From: Callaeas wilsoni
Lineage: Eukaryota > Chordata > Aves > Passeriformes > Callaeidae
Assembly (NCBI GenBank): GCA_013398955.1
Contig: VWPU01012175.1
Span: forward strand, 20,717 to 84,716
Reading direction: 5' to 3'
DNA length: 64,000 nt
The notes beneath the pieces were generated by a model, which saw only the letters and a list, made by a program, of their open reading frames with translations, was not told where the DNA came from and made no database searches. Made by a program: the position numbers and the translations under genes. Every line of letters starts with the position of its first letter. The first letter of the stretch is position 1. Positions 40,901-52,900 of this stretch are shown piece by piece.

Positions 40901-43900
40901 TTTCTGGGCTTTAATTTATTTCTCTGTCTGGTTGGTATTATGGTATTTTCATCTTTATTACTCTGTTTTTAGGTTGCCTGAAGCTCAGCAGAGGGTTGGA
41001 GGATGTTTTCTAAATTTGATGCCACAAATGAAAAGCTTATACCTTACATACTGTGCCAACCACCCATCAGCAGTAAATGTCCTCACAGAACACAGGTATG
41101 TTAACTTTGTGGTCTTTTGAGTCTGATACAAAAATGTGTGTAACGTACACTTGAGTTGTACAGCTGTCATGCCTTTTTTGACATGTTTGGTGTGGTAGAA
41201 CTTGTTTGAGGAAAAAAAAATTACACTTTTTAAAAAAAGACAAAATGCCTCATAAAACAAAGCTGTTTCACGTGATCAGGACAGCTTGTCACTTTTGTCA
41301 TTATATTATCAACTGTTTGAGAGAATTTTTTCATTGAAAGAACACAGGCTGGACTCTGAATTTGTAAAACAAACTTTACTGATTATTATATTTGTTTTAA
41401 AAATGTTGAGATCCAAACAAGTTTGTGAAATTATGGTATAACTGTCATGACTTAGGCTTCTTAGACAGTTGGTGCATTGTAACTTAGCCCTGTAAAAGCC
41501 TGTATATACTTAACTTCAGAATGGTATTATACGCTTAGGTTTACTTTTGTGTGGTATGAAAGAAGCGTGAGTTTTACAAAATTACTGTTTTCTGTAAGAA
41601 GTAGGATGCTTAGTTAACACAGTGTAGGTTGCTCAGCTTTTGGATAGACCTTAAATTTGCATAGAAGATGCCCTGTATCACTTTGAGGGAAAAGTATTGA
41701 GGCCAGAATTTGACAAAAGAAAAAGACTTTCACAAGCTTTTGCTGTATACTTGTATTGTGATGACCCTCGTGCTGAAGCAGCTGTTAGTTTGGAGCTATT
41801 TATTCTTGCTTGTGGTGCAGGACAGAACCATGATTTCTTGGAGATTAGCTATAGGACAAATTCTACCAATATATATATTCTTTTTGCTTCATACACCTGT
41901 CTCCTTTTTGTCTTGTTGCGTTGGATTAAAGTAAAGATATTTTGAGTACTCTTAACACTTAGAAAACAAAGAGGATCACAATAGATTTTTTCCTATAGTG
42001 TTAGCTTCTTTCAGGAACTCAAATTTTGTTTTAACAGCAATGTTGTGGCATGTTTGTGAGCTTTACTCATGATATGAAGATGAAAAACCTTCTAGTTACC
42101 AAATACTCTGAACTTTCACTTACGTTAGTAGTATGTGTAACTATATTCCAATCCCAGCTGGAAAAATCAAGCTGCAAATTCACATTATAGGCAGAAAGAA
42201 GGTAAGTTTTGTGTCATTAAAATTTAGCAAGACAAAAGTGTGTTTAGACCCCCTGATGAAATCCCTACTTGCTAGCTTTCTTTCAAATGACCTCTTCTAG
42301 TACCATTTTCTGTAAATGGTTTTTAATACTCTTGGGCTTAGATTTTTTTGTTTGAGTTTTTATGGTCTTTCCATACAGAGGTCTGGGATTTAACCTACAG
42401 ATGGAAGATGGCATGTGACAGCAAAGTGATAATCTACATTTCTTTAGATTTGGGGATATCTGTAAAGGATTATCTCAGAACTTGGAGAAACAGTGATAGA
42501 AATGTGAGGGAGGAAAGCTGTTTGCTCTGCAAATGGAGAAGAGAAGCATTTCTCTTTCATGTTTCTTTCTGTGTAGGTTGTCCTGAGAAAAATTCAGCTT
42601 CAGGTCTCTAAAGTCAGCTTGACATCAAATCCTGGTGGAGACAATATAAGTATCATAGAAGAGTTATGTAATTGGGATGTGGAAGTTTGTTCGTATGAGA
42701 TAGCTAAAGGGAAGAGAAGTTGAGATAGACAGTTTTCTGTTTAATGCTATTGCGTTACCAGGCATGAGTTAACAGAATTGCATCCTGTTCTTTCTAATTA
42801 CCCCAATTTTATTTTGCTAATACCTTCTGTTGTTCAACATTGCTGGAGGAAGCAAGTTGCCTGACTAAAATATTCTGCTTGAGGCAACTGTGTCTTGGGG
42901 TGGTTCTATGACAATGCTGTATTCCCCATCGCCTGCTTGATCTATAGAAATGTAGTTTGTACCTTTGTACTGCAAAGAGAGAGAGAAGCCGGGGGAACTC
43001 TTCAGAGCAGCTCGCTTGACCTTTCAGTTAGATGTTTACACACTTTTCTTCTCCGGGCTGGCAGTTTTGGCAGTTAGGAGGGAGAGGAGAGAGTTTCCTC
43101 TCCAGCTCTTTGGCTTTCAGCAGGAAGGGACGGCGATCTGCCTCAGCGGCTTCTCTTCCTCTTTGGACTGTTTTCCGCTTGCTTCTTCATCCAAGACCAG
43201 CTTATCATCTCCGGGGCACTCGGCNCCGGGGCACTGGACTCTCCAGGGGGACTGCCAGACCCTGCCCGGCTTAGGCCCGCAGGAGCAGCTAAGTTTTACA
43301 GACAGAAGGGACTATGGAAAATCCAGCAGCCTCCTCCATGGATGGGAGGGGGTTTCAATATCCTTTTCTGCCTCGTGCCTGCAGGGGACTCTGTCTGTTA
43401 AATACACAGGTTTTTTTCACTTTCATTCGAGAAGTTATTTCCTGAACCTGTGAGGGGCGGGGCTGCCGGGACCTGCTTGCCTGGCAGGCAGGAGAGACGC
43501 CCTTTTCAGGTTGTTTCCTCCTAAATTTGTGTCCAAACCAAGCACAAGCTGCCACGAAGAAATCAGAAGGTGGCTTTAAGCAGTTCTGAATTTCCTCTCA
43601 GAATGCCAGAAAACTTTTCATTACATTGTTTCAAAGTAGGGGGAAAGAGGGAAATAACAAAGTGGTTGCAGGCATGAAGAAATGGAAAATACTCAGAACT
43701 GGTTTTTTGTCTGTTTAGCTGAGATGATTTTAGTGTGTAAAAAATCCCCTATAAACCTTAATTTAAAAATTACCATGAGGTTTGAGGATAGCCATGATTA
43801 TAATAATGGTGAAACAATTACACTGCAGTTTATACTGCATAAAATACCAAGGTTTAGGTTTGTAAAGAAAAAACAATGTTATGTTGGTTGTTTTGTCAGT

Positions 43901-46900
43901 ATAATTTTAGAAGAGAGTCCAAACTCATGTGTTTTAACACTAGGAAAAATAGGGCAAAGAAATAGGTGTATGTAGAATACTTGGGTTTTAATATCATGTT
44001 TGTAGCATCTGTGCTATTCAGTAGTATTTTAGGGAGAGGAAAAGGGAACTGTCTGGAGCAGTTTGATTTGGAACATAAATTCTTACTGTCTACAGAAGAT
44101 TATTTCTTGCCATGAGCTCTGTGCAATTCATAAACTGAACACACATGCAATAACTGAACCTCTGAAAGCCTTTTTACAAAAAAAAAAAACCTGGCAGATG
44201 TCAAATTCTTATATCACAAAATTAGTATTTTCTGCTCAGTTTATTTGGCTGCTTGCTTTTCTGGGAACTCATACCAACAAAAAAAAAATCTAGATAATTG
44301 CTCTAGATGAAGTTTTTTAAAAATTTTATGAAATATACTGCTTTTATTATAGTTTTTTTACTGTCATTGGCTAAAAAAAGCTTTGAGGAAATTGGCTGAA
44401 GCATTAACTGTATTGTTTCTTTAGAGTGATTGGATCATTTACATTAAAATTGTAAGCAGTTGTCTGGTTTGGTGGAGCATTACACATTGGGGTTTTATAT
44501 GTCATTCTCTGAGCTATCAAGGGTGCTCTTCAGGCAATGTTGTAAGACCTGTTAAAATGTTGATGACACCTTGTAAAGGCTCTGTGTGTATGTGTAGGTA
44601 GAACACAATATTAATGTACTCAAGAATTATTGTGCACCTCTAGAAAAAAACTTTATTTGAATAGCATTCTTGTGAAGTAGATTCTAAATAGCAGTCCTAG
44701 GGATGGAGTTGGAGATTTAAAAGGGGCATTCAATTGGAATGTGACTGTCTTTTTTTTCCTTTTTTTTTCCCTTTTTTTTTTTTAAATGCCATCCAGTATG
44801 AATGCAAGCCTGTTTCCTCTTTATCTTTTGTCATTTGCTTCTTGATTATATGCAGCAGCAACATGGAGGCTTTTATTCAATTAATACAAAATAAAGGGTT
44901 GTGTGTGCATATATGTTCATGTATGTACATGTTTATGTAAATACATAGTCTGGGCCAAAGGGGATCAATTACATCATTTAAAGAATAAGACATTTATCAT
45001 GTTCAAATCTTCAAAGCCACAAACATCTTTCATTTCATTAAGTTAAATTATTAATAGTCAGACTATTAAAAGACTATTAAAATAGTTGGAGACCTGAGTG
45101 TATGTGAACATGAAGAAATGGGAGTAAAACCTAATGCAGCCTATATATGAGTTCAGGTTCCGGAGCTATGTGTTTCTGAAGATGTATTTGCCTCTGATAA
45201 TCACAGCAACATTAAAATCTTTTTATTAAGTTTGGGACAGATTCTCCTCTTGGTTCCTCTTGTGGCTTTTTAAATTTTACCCAGGTGTTAAAGTTAGTAT
45301 GCAACATAATTTTTCCAGTTGTATACTGTCTTGGAATTTGATAGGTACTTTTTGTCTCAGGAATTGTTTTGGAGCTGTTGCATACTCTTTTCTAGAGTTT
45401 GAATTCCTTCTGCTTAATGAATCAAGAATTTTGAAGGATTAAGTAATTTTTCCTCAGATCTGTTGTTGTATCTTGTAATTGAGTCTTAAGCCACTGGCTA
45501 GAGCTGAAGAGGTGGAATTTGCCAGGTACAGTTGGGTGGTGCTCTGGCAGAGCTCAGAGTTTTGCATGTTCCCTTCTCGTAGTGGCTATAGTGCCACTGT
45601 ACACCATCTCTATTTTACTTACTTTATTCCACAACAGTCCCAGCTTTTTGGCTCCACTGTATCAGGTTTGGTTCTCCTATTTACAGTTTTGCTTGAATAT
45701 CCCAGTTCAAGTCTAAGGGTAGGTGTTCCAATAGACGGCATTGTTTTAGGAGATAATTTTGCTTGCTAGTGAGACCAGTACTGCCTTGAGGGTGCAGAGT
45801 TTAGTCAAACTAGCACTGTTCCTGTGTGTGCTCCTGATCATGGACACATGCTTGCCTTCCAGTAAGAGAAGGAACAGAATGAGCAAGTGAAGGCGGGAAA
45901 GAGTGATTTTCCTGCAGATTAAAAAACCCAGTTGGATACAAAGTACAGAAATGGGTAATTGCAGCAGGCTAAGGAGTGCCAGGAACATGAAATGTTACCT
46001 AGCTGGGAAAGATCACAAGCAACAAAGTTCAGTGCAACAAGTAAGTCCAGAAAAAAAAAGAGCAGGCAGAAGCTAGGTCTGGGGCTTCCTGTGGACTATA
46101 TCCAAAAACGAGAAGAGGAAAGATATTTGAGTATGGGACTTACTTGGATAACGTAATTTAAAAAAAACAAATGTAACAGGCTCCACTGAGCAGTGGACAA
46201 AAAATTCTTTTGAGGAAATACGGACAGTACAGAGGCAATGTAACCAGCAACAGGTATGTAATATTGGAGGGGTAGTGTGGGGTGTTAAACTTCTTTACTT
46301 TGTTTAAACAGCAGTATGTTTATTTTAAAATAAACAGAAGAAAAATCTTCCCAGAAGATAATTTAAATTGATGAAAAGGCAGTTGAATATTACTAACACA
46401 CACCTGCTTTTTTTATTTTGCAAAGTGGCAAATATCAAGCCAGTTCTCGGCAGCAAGAAAGCTATACACAAATCTTTACTTGTTGAAACATTAATTTGCC
46501 TAGATTCTTCTGTTCTCTTAGATAACATGTCCCAAACATATTCTACACTTGCATCACAGACCTAGCAGTCTGGATAAAATTTGTGGAACTGGAACATCAC
46601 AATCACTCTGAGTAACTGGAGCATGGAATACAGATCAGCTTGAGTCAGAAAACTCTTTGTGCCTCCCCCACTTTGGTGGATCCCTGAGCCTGTAAGTGTG
46701 CAGGCTGATGTCATATGCCGAGCAACAGTCCCCGGGAGAGGAGCTTGACTGGGAAGTTTAGCCCTAGGAAATTAAAAGCTGCAGCTGAGGGGTTGCTGAG
46801 CTAAGCTGTGTCACGACGCTCTCAAAATGCGGTGCCTGTGTGCAGTCCTCAGACCCCTCAGCAGTGATAGCTCGTGCTCCATCTATTACAAACAGAGACC

Positions 46901-49900
46901 TCCTTCAGAAGCGTAAGTTGTGATTTTAAATGTATACATTTTTAGTTCCTGGATCTGCTTTCCTCAAGGTTCAATGACCTTTTTGTTTTTCCCTTTCTGT
47001 TACTTGTAGGCACATCTGAACTTTGTTTTCTTCCCTCTTCCAGTGTGATTTGCAGTTTTTGAGGCAGCTGTTCTGAGAAAGGTTTGAATATATTAATAGG
47101 GCTTAAAGACACTTTTCATGGTGACCTTTAAAATATCTCAGGCTGTGAACTAACTCTAGTCTGGAGTGGGGAGAACTCTTCAGCTTGAGATTTCAGAATA
47201 AATGAAGCACAGCACTTTTGTATGCTTCTCTGCATTTTGTTGTGTAAAGTGACGCAAGTACTGAATTAAAGTCTCATCTGCCTCTTTCTGAAAAGCTACT
47301 TGCTTAGGCAGTTGTGACTGAGTTGATGATTTCACTGTTCAAAAGCTTTTCCTGTTCAGCTAAATGATCGCTTTTTATTAAAACATACTCTTAGCTGTGG
47401 GCTGGGGTTTCATTTAGCATATACTGCCTAGGAGACTGTGGTACTTGCAGGCATCAATTGAAATTGTGACATGAAAGAGCCATTGTCTTTGGCAAAGCAG
47501 CTGACACAGACTTTTCTTATATTGCAATTAATTAAAAAACGGTTGTGAGCTGTTGTCATGTTCGAAAAGTGTTTTAACCTGCTCATATGCTTTTGAAAGT
47601 AAACCCTTCCATTACGTTCTGTACTGTATTTGTCTTTTGTGACTAAATGAAAGACACTCTCTTTAAGCTTTGAGCTAAAGTAACATCCACATTTTGATGG
47701 ATATTTTATGTCCACAAAGCTGCAGAGGTGCCAGGTTAGTATAGCAGGAGTAGAATGCCAAGGGGGTCTGCATGATGGAACTGCTCAGACAAAATTTTGG
47801 GTACTGTTGTATTAAAGGAGTGTGTGCCTCTGTTCAGACTAGAGATTGAACAAGCAGGCATGTCAAAACTTGTCAGAGGGAAGCGCGGAAGTGTATGAAA
47901 GAAAACATTGTCCTCTTGGGAATGTTGGGAGAAAAACGACGTCATTCAGTTTTAATTACACCTATTTACACTGTTCCCTGTTAAAGGCTTCCTGATGATG
48001 CCATTGCTAAGCCTGTTTTTCAGGACTGTGTGTATATTTCAAGTGAGCTGAGGTTTAAACTTGCTCCATAGGTTCCTATATTGTGATTAAGTAAAACAGG
48101 CGATGATCAACACCAATTGTCACTTGAGCAGAGAATGGCATAACCACAGAGTGTGTTTAGTTGAAGGGATTTCAGAGCAGACAGTGAAAACAAGATAATA
48201 ACAGGTTTTTATTTCAGGTTTCCAAGAAGTCAATTTTAATTCAAGCTGTAGTGAATTTTCCCATTTTTTCACACATCTCTTTCATAATGCTGAAGTTCAA
48301 GAAATGGAACAACGATAATGAAAATTAGAAATATGAATATGGGTGAAATGGAAACCAAAGTTTCTTCTACTGTAAAAGCATTAAAATAAAAAAAAAAAGA
48401 GGGGGAGGGAGAAGTGCAAGCATCGTCTAAGTGGATAGACAATCCACTATCCACTATTTGTATAACGCAGTTTTACGCACCCAACAGTATGGAGATGGCT
48501 GAAGTAATTAGGAATGGGGGTTTTTGCCCCTTAGCAGTCTAAGGGCAAAAATGAGGTCTGTTCAGAACAGTGTTAAATTGAGTGGCCTGTGGTATTTCAG
48601 ATTGGCACATCCTGTGGAAAATGCAGCTACGTAGGGGTGAAAGAGAATCTGTGAATACACTTATGGATTGTGCTGCCTGAAAGGGGGGAGAGTACTGTAA
48701 AAGGGCAGAGTTGATAGAATGAGGCAGCAGGGGCTGTGTCTGACTGAAGCAAACAAAATGCAAAGCATGAGTTTAAACAGCTACTTCCTTTTTGTTCTTG
48801 TAGGAAATGTCTTTAACATTAAGAAGATGAAGTATGATGAAGTATCAAGTACTGTGTGTAGCTTGGCTTTATGATGCTGAAATGAGTGGGGGTGATTACA
48901 GGTGGAATTCATGGATAAAACAAAAAAAGCAATGACTTGCACATGGTCAGTGCCATATACATAGGGAATTGAAATTTAAAACCAATGAGTGCCTTCTGGC
49001 AGAATGGCTTTCCGAGGTGAACTTTGGTAAAGCTTCCTGTGTAAACTGGGTGTTATACTTTTATTACTTACTGGAAACAGATTCTTTTCTTCTAATTGAG
49101 TCAGGAGGAAAGGAGATGCCACCACACTGTAGTCACATAGCCTGATGTTTCAGTGAATTGCCCTGAATACTTGACCTTGAAGTAGCTGCTAACACCATAA
49201 ACCCAAGACACAGTTACAAGTCAAAATCTTTAGTCTTGTTTAGGGTGCCACTGCAGTCAACTGTCAGGTTCCGAAGTGGTATGATTTTATGCTAAGCAAG
49301 GGCTGTAAGAAAGCATTAGGCAAAGTAGGCCTTCAGCCTTTAGGTATTCAGAGCTGACCAGCGTTACTTAATTTTAAATTTAAGCTCAAAAAGTACTCCA
49401 TGTTGCATTATTATAATTCTTCATGCAAGGTATTGTAGGAAGTTTTTCAAGGTATTTTAATTTTGGCTAAAACCTGTTTATATCACAAGCTGATTTAGAA
49501 GGCCTGGAGTTGCTGATATGTCCTGCTTAAGAGGGATGCAAGGTCTTTCCCAAGTGTGCCCAGCCCTTCTCTTTGCATCTTTAAAATGCACAGCAGATAC
49601 TGAGAAATCCCCTCACCATCTTTCTCCATTCTGTAGTTAAGTGCAGCTGAAATGGCACAAATACATGCACTGAGGAGTGCCTGGGCCTCCTTAGAATGGG
49701 GACAGAAAGCTCTTGAAAGAGGTGGTGTAAAATGATGATGGACCTGACAATTCAGGAACAGTGCTGGATGTACATAAGCAAGATAGTGTAAGTAAATTCC
49801 AGTTAACTAATCTGAAGACAAGTAAACTTGGAGTAAACTGTATGGAAAAGTACCTTCTTTTCCGTGAACTGGCGGACACTTTGGTATCTGGGAGGTGAAT

Positions 49901-52900
49901 GATCCAGGTGGGATGGTGGGTAAAGCACTTATATTGGGATGGGAAGGTCACAGTTCATAGAACTGTAGAATCATTTAGGTTGAAAAAGATTTTTAAGATA
50001 GACTCCAACTGTTAACCCAGCACTGCTAAGTCCACCACTAAACCATGCCCCTAGGCACCATGTTTGTGTTCATGTTCTGTTGTCTTCATCTATTTGGACA
50101 AATGACATTAATAAGCAGCGTCACTTGTTCTGAAATGGGAAGGAGTGTGTCTGTCTTGAATGCACTAAAATGTTACATTTTTAGTGAATGACTTTCTGTA
50201 TTTCTTTTATTTAGATTTTTGCCTTTAGAATTCTGTGATCTTTGGCAACTTGTATTTTATGAAGCCTGGCAATCAGCCCAGATGCTGCCATATCTTCCAT
50301 TCCGAATGGAGAGGGCTCATTTTGTTCTTGGTAATTTAAATTCTTGAAAAGCTGGTCCTCCTCCACCATAGTCCTCTAAAATGTCAACATTATAAGCTGA
50401 AGATGTAGCTATTTTGTTTCCTTGTAGCAAAGGGAGCTGAAATTCTCAGATCCAGTGCTTTAACTGAGTTGCTGTAGAAGTTGAGGGGCTGGGCCAGTTC
50501 TGAATTATTCAAATACCAAGAAATATCTGGAGAGGAGGGAAGTAGCAATTCATGATACATGGAGAGAATGGATTTCTTACAGTGGTGTTGCTGTCAAAAG
50601 AAGTGTGTTGTATAAGTCCACACTTAATGAAACCCTAGCTCATTAGAGAATAGAATGCACGGAGACTATTTCTACCATTTGTATGGTTGTTGGTAATTTT
50701 TTTGCAGTAACACCTTGGATGTGAGATGAGGTCATTAGACATGTAAGTGTGAGAGAGAAAAAACTTCTGAAATGTTCTGTCTTCTTGTTAGTGTCTGACA
50801 CAATAAAAATACCTGTTTTTTTATTTATATATGAAGCAATTGACTCTTGCTTGCGTATTACTTGTGTAAATCACCTCTAAGGTCATATGTAATTTTACTA
50901 GAATAAAGAGCTGAGTAATAAAATACAGCTTTATTCTGTAACTGTTGCTTGAATGGTGCAGCATTTAGGAATTGTCTTTGAAGGCGAGTTGTCTAGAACA
51001 GTGGGTTTGATCCTATGTATGTTTTTCCCTGGTTGGATCCCAAATCTGTACATGGCTTTGTTCCTGTATTTTATTTAATGCACAAACTGGTCACAGCACT
51101 TACATTGTACTTGAATTAATTTTTTATTTGGCCTCTTGTTTTATTGGCATAATTCATTGCAGGTGAAAGACTGAATCCAGTGTAATTTATTTGTTTTGAT
51201 AATTTAATTTTAATTTGCCTAAATATCTTGTGTACACAGTGAGGAACTAGGAGAATTCATGGAGATGAAAGGTGCAAACAGCCCTGGGATCCTTGTACTG
51301 ACCACGGGCCTCAGCAAACCTTTTATGCGTCTGGATAAATACCCCACGTTACTCAAAGAACTTGAAAGGCACATGGAGGTATATCTTATCAGCATTTATG
51401 TTCCAGCTTAATGATGATTTGACAACAATTATTTTAAAGGTACATGTCAAACATGATGGGACCCAAAATTACATTTGTTTGCTTCCATCAGCCTTCTAAA
51501 CTACAGGCTGCAGTGGTTTATGTAAAAGTCAGTGCAGTAAAACTTCCTATAAAAGCTAACCATTTTAACTAAAACTGTCCAGAGAAGATAATCATCATTC
51601 CTAGAATAGTCTTACCAGGGTCTCTAGTTGACTTGACATTGAATATGTCTACTGGATACTACTTGAGGCCACTTTATCTTGTAGAGAGAGTGCTGCTTCT
51701 CACCTCAGCATGTCGAACACCTTGGCAAAATAGTCCTCACTTCTAGAGAACACTGTCCAAAAGTGATCTTTACAGGATGAGAAGGTGTTTTCACCTTTTC
51801 ACCTTTGCATTTTATAGGTTAGATGTTTGGAATGTGAAAAAAATAGAGAAATAGAAAGCATGGGGGTCTTGTCACACAGATTGGTTTTTCAGCCAGTGAC
51901 AGCAGAACATGCTAGTTAGTCTGTAGGGAATCACCTTTGTGACAAAGCTAACCTGACAAACAAAACTCTGTAAGTACTCTCCTGTTAGGATTTCAAAATC
52001 TCTTGTCCACTAGGTCTTGTAAAACTTCTTTTGCTTATTTTAAGTATAACTAGGTTTGTGCTAAGTAACTGTAGTTTTACTAGAAGCCAGACCCACCAGT
52101 GTTTGATATAAGAAGGCCATGAAGAGACCAGATCAGTCTAAAACTTCAATTTTGCAGAATTGTTTATTTGTTTTTAGCTATGGCTCTAACTTTTTTTAAA
52201 ATTAATTTTGCTAGAACTGAACTTTTAATGTATGTTTTCTCCATTGTTTTTAGGATTATCATCCAGATCGTCCAGATATTCAAAAATCCATGACTGCCTT
52301 CAAAAATCTTTCTGTAAGAGTGATAAAAGAAGAGACTATATATTTTAAGTAGAATGTTTTCTCATTTCATCTCCCTGTATTGCTTAAAAAAGTGAGGCTT
52401 TTTTGTAAATGTGTAATAAATTTTGAAAAGCCTGGAAAATCAATGCTGTATGTGGGCAGAGATAAGGATGGTAATTTGCTGGAGAGTTGCAGCAAATGGA
52501 CTATTGGTGTAAGAGTTGTGCAAAGTATTCTGCAGCTCTTTGTCTGCCCTCTCATCATACTTCATCTCCCTTTCTACAAGTGCTAGCATGACTAGTGTCC
52601 TGAAGAAGGGCTTCTTTACAACAAATGAGTATATGTTCTGATTTTTTTTTTCTAAATGCATTTCTTGGGCAATGGTGTTGGATTTGAGACAGGTTGAAGA
52701 GGAAAGTGCTAGTGAAGTTCAGAAGATGCAAAACTTCTAGCAATAATTGGAAAAGAAGCCTAATTTGAACAGATAATCTGTCTGCAACTGTCTTTAGAAA
52801 AAATGAAAGACTATGCCTCAATTGCAACAAGCATATAATTAATGCAGTCTCAGCTACAATAAACTTGATGTGTTGCACTTCCTGTTAGGAATGTGTGCTG

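Larger units (their letters stand above)
33588..40972 (+). other. ARHGEF7 intron within DH, with repeats at its 3' end
   Basis: The last 900 nt hold the CR1 copy (40076-40784) and the LTR fragment (40800-40886). The hairpin and CA/TA tract lie at 37639-37690. The rest shows no recognisable feature. Confidence 0.85.
41096..51239 (+). other. Largest complete ARHGEF7 intron, with LTR, candidate promoter/exon and CR1
   Basis: The 10.1-kb intron contains the solo LTR (42891-43546), the candidate alternative promoter and exon (46700-46912) and the antisense CR1 tail (49956-50062). There are also T-rich runs at 44750-44784 and an irregular TG/TA tract at 44898-44945. Nothing else is recognised. Confidence 0.85.

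Noticed and set aside
42965..43453. 162-codon plus-strand frame
   Set aside because: It lies wholly inside the solo LTR and crosses the N; LTRs of this kind do not encode protein.
46913..46916. Stop codon directly after the candidate alternative exon as evidence for a 29-residue micropeptide
   Set aside because: The stop lies within a consensus splice donor, so a spliced exon explains it better; a standalone micropeptide cannot be excluded but has no support.
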